Shown piece after piece: positions 9,701 to 17,708 of a stretch of 56,891 nucleotides of DNA (the stretch's first letter is position 1; every line of letters starts with the position of its first letter). Under the pieces are notes generated by a model. The model was not told the DNA's origin and ran no database searches. It saw only the letters and a program-made list of their open reading frames with translations. The position numbers were made by a program, and so were the translations under genes. The stretch lies in NCBI GenBank assembly GCA_040880125.1, contig JBBDJB010000062.1, positions 1 through 56,891 on the forward strand. Reading direction: 5' to 3'. Source of the DNA: JBBDJB01 sp040880125. Its GTDB lineage: Bacteria; Planctomycetota; Planctomycetia; Pirellulales; JBBDJB01.

Positions 9701-10213
9701 CTGCCGCCAGGCGCCGCCGGCATGTTGATGGTGAAGGGTCCCAACGTGATGCTCGGCTATCTCGATCAACCGGAGCAGACCGCTGAAGTGATCCGCGACG
9801 GCTGGTACGTCACCGGCGACATCGCGCAGATCGATGAAGACGGTTTCATTACGATCACCGGGCGTTTGAATCGCTTCTCGAAGATCGGCGGCGAAATGGT
9901 GCCGCACGTTCGCATCGAAGAAGTGATGCGCGAGATCGTCGGCGATGGCGGAGAAGAACTGCAAGCGGTCGTGACCTCTGTGCCCGACGCGCGCAAGGGC
10001 GAACGGCTGGTTGTGCTGTATACCGAGCTTCCGCGCACGCCCGAGGAAATTTGCAAAAAGATGGCCGGCGCCGGCCTGCCGCAGCTTTGGATCCCCTCGC
10101 CCGAGTGCTTCCGCAAAGTGGAAGAGATCCCGGTGCTGGGCAGCGGCAAGCTCGATCTGAAAAACGTTCAGCGGTTGGCGCTGGAGATGTTTCCCTCGCC
10201 CAACGGCGGATAG
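6716..10213 (+). CDS. aas: LplT-PlsC-Aas fusion: lysophospholipid transporter, acyltransferase and acyl-ACP synthetase
   Basis: A single 1165-residue frame joins three modules. Residues about 25-410 are an MFS domain with 11-12 helices, starting SRSFLALLVTQFLGALNDNMFRW, the LplT signature. Residues about 430-650 are a PlsC-type acyltransferase with NHVSWLD at 468 and FPEGG near 539. Residues about 690-1160 are an AMP-binding acyl-ACP/CoA synthetase with TSGSTGQPKGVLL near 808 and YGATELSPL. In E. coli, LplT flips lysophosphatidylethanolamine inward and Aas re-acylates it; here one polypeptide would do both. Fused forms are known in other bacteria. No ribosome-binding site is obvious before the ATG. 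Confidence 0.93.
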   Translation: MTTTASDQIDPGAPSARDDVRAGLTSRSFLALLVTQFLGALNDNMFRWLVVPIGTYAFGQRGEAAALAAGLACFVLPYIVLAAPAGYLADRFDKRSVIVGCKAAEMVIMLLGVAAIWFGNVYLLFVVVAMMGSQSALFGPAKLGCIPEYLRPEKISSGNGLIGLSTVIAVVVGTIAGMGLYGLSGPLGQSRLWAAALALLGVAVAGWFTSLLMLPLVPADLSRRFPVNLFRETAREVGFLMRRRALMRVALGSAFFWSLGSLAQMNINLFGLRDLNLAQPEIGPLLGLLSLGVGAGSVLAGVLSGGRVELGLVPIGAAGIAVSSILLFAVPDPNHASTAAYVWTCVWLVTLGISAGLFDVPLQAYLQHRSPDANRGSVLAAANFLTFSGMLFTAGAFWVMREPAQMTARQIFLVSGLLTILVGAYAFSALPQATLRMIVWLASHTIYRVRVRGRENLPERGGALLVANHVSWLDGVLLLMASSRPIRMVVDTTWTTGWWTGGLVRLVGAIPIQPGPKAIRKALDTARKALQAGELVCIFPEGGMTRSGQLQGFKRGLMHIQQDAGAAVIPVYLDELWGSIFSFRGGRFFWKAPHRWPYPVSIWFGKPIDRPENAYRVRQAVQDLGAEAVQQRTARNPIPAAQMLHVCRKARFRTKVLDTTGASLSGSALLARTLVLRRALRREVLADEEKYVGVLLPSCVAGVVVNAALAMDRRVSANLNYTVSSDVLNACIAQAGIRHVLTSRKMAEKLKLDIKAQVVYLEDLRDRITTADKLIGALCAYAMPVFLLKRLLGLGKVRGDDPLTVIFTSGSTGQPKGVLLSQDNVASNVEAIDDVVQLSRDDVIAGILPFFHSFGFTVTLWSVLGLDIQGVYHLTPLEPKQVGKLCREHRATVLLATPTFLRSYLKRCPAEDFASLEVVVVGAEKMPVELAAAFEEKFGVRPVEGYGATELSPLVSVNVPPSRARGGDVERKEGSVGRPVPGVSVKTASPETYEDLPPGAAGMLMVKGPNVMLGYLDQPEQTAEVIRDGWYVTGDIAQIDEDGFITITGRLNRFSKIGGEMVPHVRIEEVMREIVGDGGEELQAVVTSVPDARKGERLVVLYTELPRTPEEICKKMAGAGLPQLWIPSPECFRKVEEIPVLGSGKLDLKNVQRLALEMFPSPNGG

Positions 10214-10217
10214 CTTC

Positions 10218-10282
10218 GTAGCTGAATTTGCAAGGATTCAGACTCGCCCCGGCACCGGCTGAACTCTCACGAGTCCACCTAC
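10218..10282. repeat. Intergenic repeat, TAGCTGAATT/TAGCTGGACTC family
   Basis: Two linked elements lie here: GTAGCTGAATTTGCAAGG plus ATTCAG (10218-10241), and an inverted copy reading CTGAACTCTCACGAGTCCA (10257-10282). The same pair occurs at 16144-16192 and 56704-56765. It fills the space between the convergent 3' ends of the Aas-like and glycogen phosphorylase genes and could act as a bidirectional transcript end. Confidence 0.7.
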
Positions 10283-10286
10283 AACG

Positions 10287-12485
10287 CTAGTGAATATCCA
10301 TGTCGCAGCTCAGCCCGCCGGCCGCCTGCAGATAAGTATGCTGCACGTAGTCCATCACCATGCGATGGGCGCTGAATCGACAGGCCAATGAGTAGATCGA
10401 GTTCATCATCCGCTCGATCCAGCCATGCGGCAGGCCGTCGACGTCGCGGTCATAGAACAGCGGAATGACCTCGTTTTCCAGCACGTGGTAAAGTGCGTCA
10501 GCGTCGCGCTGGTCGGTCACTTCATCGGATACGTGCTGCGTGCCCTTGCCGATGGCAAATCCGTTGGCGCCGTTGTAGGCTTCCGCCCACCAGCCATCGA
10601 GCACCGAACAGTTCAGCCCGCCGTTGAGCACAACCTTCTGACCGCTTGTGCCAGAGGCCTCCAGCGGCCGGCGTGGGTTGTTCAGCCACACGTCGACGCC
10701 CTGGATCAAGTGCCGCCCGACGTTGATGTCGTAATCCTCGATGAACACGATCCGTCCGGCGAAGCGCGGGTCGTGCCGCAGGTTGGCGATGCGGCGGATC
10801 AAGTCCTTGCCCGGCTGATCGGCGGGATGCGCCTTGCCGGCGATGATGAACTGCACAGGCCGATCGGAGTTGTTGATCAAGGCGGCCATTCGGTCGGCCT
10901 CGCGAAGGAACAGGTCGGCCCGCTTATACGTGGCGAACCGGCGGGCAAAGCCAATCGTCAGCGCGCCGGGATCCAGCACGTGCCGGGCGGCTTCGACGGC
11001 ATCCTCGCTTTCGCCGCGGCGACGGCACTGCCGGCTGCAGCGGCGGCGGACGAACTCCAACAGCAGGCTCTTTAGCGCGTTGTGCGTCTCCCACAGTTCG
11101 CCGGGATCGACGTTATAAATATGCCGCCACACGGCCGGGTCGCCCATCCGCTGCTGCCAGTCCGCGCCGAAGTTGCGATCGTAGAGCTGCTGCATCTGGT
11201 AGGCCAGCCAACTGGGGATGTGCACGCCGTTGGTGATGTGGCCGATGGGGATCTCTTCCTCCACGCGCCACGGCCACAGGTGCGCCCACATGCGCCGCGA
11301 GATATGCCCGTGCAGCGAACTAACCGCATTGGCGCGCCGCGAGAGCTTGAGCCCCAGTACGGTCATGCAGAACGACTCGTGTTCGTTCTGCGGCTCTACG
11401 CGGCCCAGGCCCAAGAGTTGATCGTGCGAGATGCCGAGCTTGTCGCGCAGCGGACCGAGGTGTTCCTCGATCATGCCGCCGTCGAAGCGGTCATGTCCCG
11501 CCGGCACCGGCGTATGCGTGGTGAATACCGTATGTTGAGCGACTTCACGCAGTGCGTCGTCGAACGTCAGGCCGCCGTCGTGCATACGCTCGCGAATCAC
11601 TTCCAGCGGACCAAACGCGCTGTGACCTTCGTTCAAATGATAGACGCCCGGCATGATCCCCAGCTCGCGCAGGGCCTTCACTCCGCCCACGCCGAGCACC
11701 AGCTCCTGGCGAACGCGCGTCCGCTGATCGCCGCCGTAGAGACGGCTGGTCAACTCGCGGTCCTGAGGGCTGTTTCCTTTGACGTCGCAGTCGAGCAGAT
11801 AAAGCTGCACGCGGCCGACGTGCATCAGCCACACTTTGGCGAGCAGGCGGCCGTTTCGCGTGTCGATCGAGACGGTGATCGGCTCGCCCTGTTTGTTCAG
11901 GGCAGGCTCCATCGGCAGGGCTTCGACCTTCGTGTCGAGATACTCCTCTTGCTGAAACCCCTCGGTGTCGAGGTGCTGCTTGAAGTAACCCTGGTCGTAA
12001 AACAGCCCCACCGCTACCAGGGGCACGCCCAGCCCGCTGGCGCTTTTGATGTGATCGCCCGAGAGCACCCCCAGTCCGCCGGAATAAATCGGCACCGATT
12101 CGTGGATGCCGAACTCCGCGGAAAAATAGGCGACCGGCATGGAGCCAAGAACTCCGGCATTCACGGCGCCCCAGGTCTGCTTCGAGGACATGTACTCCTT
12201 GAGCCGGCGATGCGCATGATTGATGCGGCTGTAAAGGACCATTTCGACCGCCCGGCGCTCGAGCATCTCGGGCGTCATCTCAGCCAACAGCGCGATCGGG
12301 TTGTGGTCGAGCTGTCGCCAGCGGATGGGATCCAGGTCGCGGAACAGGTTCACGACGTCGGGATGCCAGCTCCACCAGATGTTGCGGGCCAGGGCCATGC
12401 ACTTGTCGTAAAGCGTTTGGGCGGAAAGCTCGCTCCATTTAGGGCGGGCGGCGCCCTTGTCCGCGGAAGTGTCCACTTGACTCAT
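10287..12485 (-). CDS. glgP: Alpha-glucan phosphorylase (GT35)
   Basis: This 732-residue enzyme is of the short phosphorylase family (TIGR02094 type), which releases glucose-1-phosphate from glycogen or maltodextrin. The N-terminal DUF3417-like segment contains ARNIWWSWHPDVVNLFRDLDP. The PLP-binding motif is ASGTSGQKVVLNGGLNCSVL with the lysine near residue 612, followed by DGWWAEAYNGANGFAIG. Other matches are YFSAEFGIHESVPIYSGGLG and FARRFATYKRADL. Residues about 475-490 form a short Arg/Cys-rich insertion. The ATG at 12485 gives the normal family length. Neighbours are unrelated, so it is likely transcribed alone. Confidence 0.95.
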   Translation of the reverse strand: MSQVDTSADKGAARPKWSELSAQTLYDKCMALARNIWWSWHPDVVNLFRDLDPIRWRQLDHNPIALLAEMTPEMLERRAVEMVLYSRINHAHRRLKEYMSSKQTWGAVNAGVLGSMPVAYFSAEFGIHESVPIYSGGLGVLSGDHIKSASGLGVPLVAVGLFYDQGYFKQHLDTEGFQQEEYLDTKVEALPMEPALNKQGEPITVSIDTRNGRLLAKVWLMHVGRVQLYLLDCDVKGNSPQDRELTSRLYGGDQRTRVRQELVLGVGGVKALRELGIMPGVYHLNEGHSAFGPLEVIRERMHDGGLTFDDALREVAQHTVFTTHTPVPAGHDRFDGGMIEEHLGPLRDKLGISHDQLLGLGRVEPQNEHESFCMTVLGLKLSRRANAVSSLHGHISRRMWAHLWPWRVEEEIPIGHITNGVHIPSWLAYQMQQLYDRNFGADWQQRMGDPAVWRHIYNVDPGELWETHNALKSLLLEFVRRRCSRQCRRRGESEDAVEAARHVLDPGALTIGFARRFATYKRADLFLREADRMAALINNSDRPVQFIIAGKAHPADQPGKDLIRRIANLRHDPRFAGRIVFIEDYDINVGRHLIQGVDVWLNNPRRPLEASGTSGQKVVLNGGLNCSVLDGWWAEAYNGANGFAIGKGTQHVSDEVTDQRDADALYHVLENEVIPLFYDRDVDGLPHGWIERMMNSIYSLACRFSAHRMVMDYVQHTYLQAAGGLSCDMDIH

Positions 12486-13507
12486 GGGAACCTCGTATTT
12501 TCACCCGAGCGTCGGGGCGGGATCGTTTGAATTTTTGAAAATGTAGCACTGCCGCGGAGTTTCTGCTGCCGCGTCACGGGATTATAGCGGAATCGGACTT
12601 CGGGACGAGACCAATGGTCGTCAGCGTTCCACCAGTTTAGCTATTCTGTGCAAGCCCTGGTTATCTCCCCGTATTTGGCCCGGTTGCATTGGGGCGACTA
12701 CATCACCGCACTTCTCTAAAGATTGGTCGAGATTGGTGCCGGTTGCTTTCGGCTTGGTCTGCCGGCTGCGCGCAGCCTGTCCGTGGCCCGCTGGCGGTCT
12801 GCCTTTTTGCAACGCGCCTTTAAGGGGGGGCCCCACGTTCGTTGAAAAAAGAACCCTCTCTACACGGCGCCAGTAGGCTCAACTGGCACCTTTTTGCAAC
12901 GGCCGGTTTTTAACAGTGTTGAAAAAGTCTCCTTTGCCCAGTTCGCTGAATTCGAAATACGTCAGCACGTTTGGTGGCACAGACGGGCTTTGTTCGTCCG
13001 TCGACCGGTAGCTGAAATGGCAGTCGCCTTCCGGACTGGGCCCAAATGCCTTCGGGACTGGCCGAAGTGGCTCAGCGAGCCTTTTCTCCGGGCCTCTATC
13101 CGAACGAGGGCAGGATTTGCTGGGTAGTTGCCAGGTGTTTTTGCACTAAATGCGATGCCGTACAGTTGCAGTCAACTCGCTATTCCGCTAGTTGCACTGC
13201 GATATTCTACGGATGTGGTTATAAAAAGCAAGCTTATTTATGGTGCCATTATGCTGGCGCCGCGCGTTGTATCCGCAGTTGGCCGCCGGGGAGCCGTACG
13301 TGGGGGCCTCGTTGGTTATCGCAGCGGCCCGCCAATTCCAACGGCCATGCTCCGCAACCTCAACGCTGCCAAACAGTTCCACAAGCGCCCATGCTTGCCG
13401 GCCATGGAAGGCTTTGCCGGGCCTGTGGTAAGATGCCTTGCGACGAGCCCAAATTTTGCTTTGGAATAGCTTTTCAACCCAGTCGTCGACCCTGAAGTCC
13501 ATTTGCC
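12486..13507. other. One-kilobase gene-poor interval
   Basis: No open frame here has convincing coding character. The stretch is visibly more A/T-rich in places (13140-13250, with GTTATAAAAAGCAAGC) than its surroundings, and it contains scattered fragments such as GTTGAAAAAGTC and GTGGCACAGACGGG that resemble pieces of the intergenic repeat families seen elsewhere. It may be a decayed gene or an accumulation site for repeats. It should also hold the promoters of glgP (leftward) and of the acyl-CoA dehydrogenase gene (rightward). Confidence 0.5.
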
Positions 13508-14590
13508 GTGACAGAGACTCCACGCATCACCTCGCCCGACGACCCGGCCCTCGACGCGCTGTGCGACGAGTTGGCGGAACTTGCAGGCGAATTGGACATC
13601 ACGGGCGACTGGCCGCGGCGGCAGCTCGAGCTGTGCGGACGGTACGGCGTGTACGAGTGGTTTCTGCCGCCGGAGGTGGGCGGACAGGGCTGGTCGGAAG
13701 TCGATATCGTCCGCGGCTATCTGCGGCTGAGCGGCGCCTGCCTGACGACCACGTTCATCATCACGCAGCGGACCGGCGCCTGCCGGCGCATCGCGTCGAG
13801 CGACAATGAGCCGCTCAAGGCGAAGCTGTTGCCGGAGCTGCTCACCGGCGAGTCGTTCGCCACGGTCGGCATTTCGCACCTGACGACCAGCCGCCGGCAC
13901 TTGAAGCGGCCCGTACTGCGGGCGGAAGAATCCGATGGCGGCTTTGTGCTCGACGGCTACAGCCCCTGGGTAACCGGCGCGGCGCACGCGTCGACCGTCG
14001 TCACCGGCGCGACGATGGAGGACCAGCGGCAGGTACTGGTCGCCCTGCCGACGGAACTGCCCGGGGTAAGCGTTCCGGAGCCGGCGCGGCTGGTGGGGCT
14101 TTCCGCAAGCCACACCGGCGCGGTTCAGTTGGATCGGGTACACGTGCCGCGCGAGTTGCTGCTGGCCGGGCCGATCGAAGAGGTGATGTCGACCGGATCG
14201 GGGGCCGGCACCGGCGGACTGCAGACCTCAACGCTGGCCATCGGGTTGGCCGACGCGGCAATCGGCTTTCTCGGCCAGGAAGCTGGCAAGCGCGATGACC
14301 TCTCCGCCGCGGCCGGGCGGTTGCGGTCGGATCACGCGGCGCTGGAGAGCGACCTTTTGGCGATGGCCGCCGGCGAGCCGGTCTGCTCGACCGAGGATTT
14401 GCGCCAGCGGGCAAACAGCCTGGCGCTGCGGGCTGCCCAGTCCGCGCTGACTGCCGCCAAAGGGAGCGGCTACGTGCTCGGGCATCCGGCCGGGCGGTGG
14501 TGCCGCGAGGCGCTGTTCTTTCTGGTCTGGAGTTGCCCCCAGCCGGTGGCCGCCGCCAACCTGTGCGAGCTGGCCGGGCTGATCGAGTAG
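13508..14590 (+). CDS. Acyl-CoA dehydrogenase family flavoprotein
   Basis: The 360-residue product has the fold plan of acyl-CoA dehydrogenases: an N-terminal helical domain (GVYEWFLPPEVGGQGWSEVDIVRGY), a middle beta domain (TVGISHLTTSRRH, GGFVLDGYSPWVTGAAHAS), and a C-terminal helical domain ending AAKGSGYVLGHPAGRWCREA. It is shorter than the usual 380-400 residues, and I cannot point to a confident catalytic glutamate, so it may be a monooxygenase-like relative such as the DszC type. It needs FAD. It starts with GTG and is followed closely by cysC (14-base gap), probably in one transcript. Confidence 0.8.
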   Translation: MTETPRITSPDDPALDALCDELAELAGELDITGDWPRRQLELCGRYGVYEWFLPPEVGGQGWSEVDIVRGYLRLSGACLTTTFIITQRTGACRRIASSDNEPLKAKLLPELLTGESFATVGISHLTTSRRHLKRPVLRAEESDGGFVLDGYSPWVTGAAHASTVVTGATMEDQRQVLVALPTELPGVSVPEPARLVGLSASHTGAVQLDRVHVPRELLLAGPIEEVMSTGSGAGTGGLQTSTLAIGLADAAIGFLGQEAGKRDDLSAAAGRLRSDHAALESDLLAMAAGEPVCSTEDLRQRANSLALRAAQSALTAAKGSGYVLGHPAGRWCREALFFLVWSCPQPVAAANLCELAGLIE

Positions 14591-14604
14591 GAAAGACCGC
14601 GACC

Positions 14605-15261
14605 ATGGGCGAAGCAAATCTCACCTGGCACCAGCACACGGTCTCCCGCCAGCAGCGCGAGGAGCTAAAGCGGCATCGCGGCTGCGTGGTGTGGCTCACC
14701 GGGCTGAGCGGATCGGGCAAGAGCACCGTTGCGAACCTGGTGGACCACAAGCTGCACGCGATGGGCGTGCACACGTTCGTATTGGACGGCGACAACATCC
14801 GCCACCGCCTGAGCGCTCCGCCGGAGATGCTGCGGGAGCGGCATGGTGAGGCCTTCGCCGAGCGGTTCGGCCTGGGCTTTTCCGCCCTAGACCGCGAAGA
14901 GAACATCCGCCGCATCGGGGCGGTGGCGGCGCTGTTTTGCGAAGCGGGGCTAGTTACGCTGACCGCGTTCGTGAGCCCCTATCGGGCCGACCGCGATGCG
15001 GTGCGGGCGGGCCTCGCTTCGGAAGATTTCGTCGAGGTGTACGTCCAAGCGCCGCTGGAGGTTTGCGAAGCCCGGGACCCGAAGGGGCTGTACAAGAAAG
15101 CCCGCGCCGGCGAGATTCAGATGTTCACTGGCGTCGATCATCCGTACGAAGCGCCGACGTCGCCGGAGTTGGTGCTGGACACCGCCGTGCACGACGCGGC
15201 CATGCTAGCGGATCGCTTGATCGGGTATTTGCAGGAAAGTGGTCGCATCGGCGGCAAGTAG
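14605..15261 (+). CDS. cysC: Adenylylsulfate (APS) kinase
   Basis: The 218-residue enzyme phosphorylates APS to PAPS. Its Walker A motif is GLSGSGKST (residues 33-41), followed by LDGDNIRHRL, REENIRRIGAVAALF, TAFVSPYRADRDAVR and DPKGLYKKARAGEI, all APS kinase hallmarks. Between DGDNIRHRL and GFSALDREENIRR it carries an insertion of about 20 residues (SAPPEMLRERHGEAFAERFG) absent from typical CysC, in the region that contacts substrate. I chose the ATG at 14605, just after the dehydrogenase stop, over an upstream frame extension. No cysD or cysN is nearby, so the role could be sulfate assimilation or sulfate-ester formation. Confidence 0.92.
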   Translation: MGEANLTWHQHTVSRQQREELKRHRGCVVWLTGLSGSGKSTVANLVDHKLHAMGVHTFVLDGDNIRHRLSAPPEMLRERHGEAFAERFGLGFSALDREENIRRIGAVAALFCEAGLVTLTAFVSPYRADRDAVRAGLASEDFVEVYVQAPLEVCEARDPKGLYKKARAGEIQMFTGVDHPYEAPTSPELVLDTAVHDAAMLADRLIGYLQESGRIGGK

Positions 15262-15825
15262 GGTAGGCCGTGCGGACGTCAGCGAAAAGTTAGTCGACTT
15301 GACACGGTCGCCACAACGATTAAATTTACCAGTTACGGATTTGGAAAGCTCGATCGGGTTGGAACAGCCCGTCAGGCCGGTTCGCAGTCGCCGGCCCATT
15401 GATGAAGCGGCTTCCCAGGAGGGGGTCGATCGCTGAAAGGACTGCACTGCCGGCCGATGATTTTCTCCCCGCGCTTCGCGCCAGGCCGCAGCTTGACTCT
15501 CCCGACTGTGCTTACGAGTTCGCGCCAAATGATGGATCGGGACCGTGCGAAGCGGCAGGCTGCCGTCCGGTAAGCGGAAGAGCGGAAGTGGAGAGGGAGG
15601 CATTCGCGAGTTCAACAGCTTCGCCACGGTCGGCCATTTGATGGATGGCTATTCGCCGCGGAACTGTTGCGAGGTGGACGGATCGGCGCAAGGCTTTTCG
15701 GTCGCCTTCGCCGAGGCATGGAGGAATCCCCAATTTCCGGGAGCAGGATGCTTCGGTAGGCTTCGGACATGAACGACAAGACCGGCGACACCCTGCGCAC
15801 GATGACATGGAGGGAGGAACTCCCA
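15262..15825. other. Gene-free interval with a candidate promoter
   Basis: No supported gene. TTGACA at 15299-15304 and TAAATT at 15321-15326, 16 bases apart on the plus strand, form a good promoter about 500 bases before the BON gene. The transcript would have a long untranslated leader or could be a separate small RNA; I recognise no known RNA family in it. GGAGGGAGG at 15809-15817 is the ribosome-binding site of the BON gene. Confidence 0.4.
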
Positions 15826-16119
15826 ATGGATTTAGGTTCCCGCGACGTGGCGGCGACGCCGCGAAGCACAACGTCGCCGGAGGCGAGAAAGCCTTGCCGC
15901 TCCGGAGACTGCCACGAACTCAAAAAGGATATCCAGCGTCGGATCCGGTCGCTGACCGGCGACGGTATCCAGGACCTTAGCGTTCAGGTCTATCCAGACC
16001 GGATCGTGATTGAGGGCCGCTGCTGGACGTTCTACTGCAAGCAGCTCGCGCAGCATGCGGCTATGCAGCTAGCACCGGGAGAGCCCTTGAACAATCGCAT
16101 TGAGGTGGTGGCGCCGTAG
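15826..16119 (+). CDS. BON domain protein
   Basis: This 97-residue product carries a BON-like domain over about residues 33-95 (ELKKDIQRRIRSL, DLSVQVYPDRIVIEG, YCKQLAQHAAMQLAPGE, NRIEVV), the alpha-beta pattern of BON modules that bind phospholipid or act in osmotic protection. There is no signal peptide, so it is probably cytoplasmic. I chose the ATG at 15826 because a strong GGAGGGAGG lies 8 bases upstream; an ATG at 15769 in the same frame lacks one. The N-terminal 30 residues look disordered. It lies between non-coding DNA and a repeat, so it is likely monocistronic. Confidence 0.72.
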   Translation: MDLGSRDVAATPRSTTSPEARKPCRSGDCHELKKDIQRRIRSLTGDGIQDLSVQVYPDRIVIEGRCWTFYCKQLAQHAAMQLAPGEPLNNRIEVVAP

Positions 16120-16143
16120 CGTGCTGTAGAAGGCCGCTAACTT

Positions 16144-16192
16144 GTAGCTGATCGCAAATTCAGCCGGTGTAGCTGGACTCGTGAGAGTTCAG
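16144..16192. repeat. Intergenic repeat, TAGCTGAATT/TAGCTGGACTC family
   Basis: A degenerate GTAGCTGATCGCAAATTCAG (16144-16162) is followed by a good GTAGCTGGACTCGTGAGAG plus TTCAGC (16168-16192). It sits between the convergent BON and lpxK genes, matching the location of the copy at 10.2 kb. A half copy of the GGCACAGAC hairpin family (AACGTCTGTGCCAC) adjoins it at about 16208-16221. Confidence 0.7.
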
Positions 16193-16238
16193 CAATGCAA
16201 AGTCAGGAACGTCTGTGCCACTGACGCACGATCGCACC

Positions 16239-17297
16239 CTACGTAATCGGGTCGGCGATGCTCGCCAGTCGCTGCTCGAACTGGTCCTGCCCGGCGCGGA
16301 AGCTCTGCTCGATGGCCACGGCCCGTAGCGGAATAGAACCGAGCATGAGCAGGCGGAGCTTCACCAGGTCCTTGCGCGTGCAGACGACGAGATCCGCGCC
16401 GTGTTGTGAGGACCATTGCGTGAGGTCCACAATGTCTTCCCGCTGATAGAGATAGTGATCCGGGAACTCCCGCTGGGCAACCGGGTGACAGCCGAGCGCC
16501 TCAAGTGTCCGCCAGAAAGCTGGTGGGTTGCCGATACCGCAGAAGGCCGCCACGCGCGCCGCTTGCAGCACGTCCAGCGATGCACAGTTGCCGTCGCGGT
16601 CGAGCAAATGTTGCGGGGCGTGGACTGCTTCGCACCATGCGGCGCCGGGAGCGTACCGGGCGACCTGTTGGCGAAGCTGCGCTCGCTCACGCGGCTCGAT
16701 CAGGTCTGCCCGGGAGAGGACGACGACATCTGCTCGCGCGAGCCCCGCAAGCGGTTCCCGCAGGGTGCCGCGGGGAAAGACGTGCCCAAAGCCCAGCGGC
16801 TCGAGAGCGTCCAACAGCACGACGTCCAAGTCGCGATGCAAGCGGCGGTGTTGGAAGCCGTCGTCCAGCAGGATGAGCTGGCAGTCGAGCTCCTCGATGG
16901 CCACTCCGGCGGCAGCGACGCGGTCACGATCCTGCACGTGCGGCACGTCGGGCAGTTGCAGTTCCAACTCCAGCGCCTCGTCGTTACGAGCGCCAGCTTC
17001 GGCGCCGTAGCCGCGGCTGACGATGGCGACGCGCACGCCGCGCTCGCGGAACCAGCGGGCGGTCCACGCCACCAGCGGTGTCTTGCCGGTGCCGCCCAGC
17101 GTCAGGTTGCCGATGCTGATGACTGGCACGCCGGCGCGATGGACGGTCGTGGATACGCGATCGTAACGCCGGTTCCGCACGCGCACGGCCCAGGCGTAGG
17201 GCACTTCGACGGCAGCAAGCGCGCCGCGCAGCAATGCCGCCCGCGGACCGCGCCGGCGGCCGCTGACCAGGTCTCGAAAATCGGACGAACTCCACAC
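16239..17297 (-). CDS. lpxK: Tetraacyldisaccharide 4'-kinase
   Basis: The 352-residue product is LpxK, which phosphorylates the lipid A disaccharide at the inner membrane. It shows SIGNLTLGGTGKTPLV with the P-loop at residues 68-73, VSRGYGAEAGARNDEALEL (close to the VSRGYG..GDE motif), and LILLDDGFQHRRLHRDLDVVLLD near residue 145, the DDGFQH signature. AAFCGIGNPPAFWRTLEALG and FPDHYLY are also standard. Its presence implies a lipid A outer membrane. Other lpx genes are not in the window. The ATG at 17297 fits the family length; the region upstream is repeat-rich. Confidence 0.95.
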   Translation of the reverse strand: MWSSSDFRDLVSGRRRGPRAALLRGALAAVEVPYAWAVRVRNRRYDRVSTTVHRAGVPVISIGNLTLGGTGKTPLVAWTARWFRERGVRVAIVSRGYGAEAGARNDEALELELQLPDVPHVQDRDRVAAAGVAIEELDCQLILLDDGFQHRRLHRDLDVVLLDALEPLGFGHVFPRGTLREPLAGLARADVVVLSRADLIEPRERAQLRQQVARYAPGAAWCEAVHAPQHLLDRDGNCASLDVLQAARVAAFCGIGNPPAFWRTLEALGCHPVAQREFPDHYLYQREDIVDLTQWSSQHGADLVVCTRKDLVKLRLLMLGSIPLRAVAIEQSFRAGQDQFEQRLASIADPIT

Positions 17298-17397
17298 GTG
17301 CTTGCACTCGCGAGCGGTCGGAAATCGGCTGCCCTGTCATCGTCGAATCGCCCGGCGCTGTCAATTCCGTTTGTGGTAGTGGCGGTGATGGCTTGAC

Positions 17398-17688
17398 GGG
17401 TGCCTCGGCTGGCTGGCCCAGCCGTGTGATTAGGTGTAAAGGTCTTTTCAATCGGATTGCGTCGCCGGGTGCCACTGCTGGCTTGTCCAGCAGTGCGCGT
17501 AGGTGTAAAGATCCTTTCAATCGGAATGGGTCGCGTCCACGCCCTTGGATTGGGGCCATTACCTCCTGCCCGGGCGTGCGAATGTGCAAGCGGGAGGCGC
17601 AGCTCCGAGGGCGCAGGCGCTAGCGTCCGCTAAAGGATTAACGAGTCTTCACCGAGGCGCACGGCGGGACAAGCCCGCCGTGGCACCC
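17398..17688. repeat. Cluster of GTGCCAC-hairpin repeats with a tandem unit
   Basis: The gene-free stretch 17298-17708 holds three hairpins. Two are tandem copies, 69 bases apart (from 17398 and 17467), each a GTGCC...CAGC hairpin followed by TAGGTGTAAAG and TTTCAATCGGA. The third (17660-17688) is CACGGCGGG-ACAAG-CCCGCCGTG. The second copy has the stem CACTGCTGG / CCAGCAGTG around CTTGT. Stem bases differ between copies while pairing is kept. More copies occur at 20068-20317. Confidence 0.75.
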
Positions 17689-17708
17689 GAAGCTAAGGCA
17701 CTCGCAGG

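Noticed and set aside
5846..9964. A very long open frame on the minus strand (about 1370 codons)
   Set aside because: It lies opposite the LplT-PlsC-Aas gene, is full of His, Gln and Arg, shows no domain, and is the expected mirror of GC-rich codons.
12894..13469. Two consecutive plus-strand frames of 77 and 113 codons
   Set aside because: They have erratic codon use, no motifs and no ribosome-binding sites, and lie in A/T-rich non-coding sequence.
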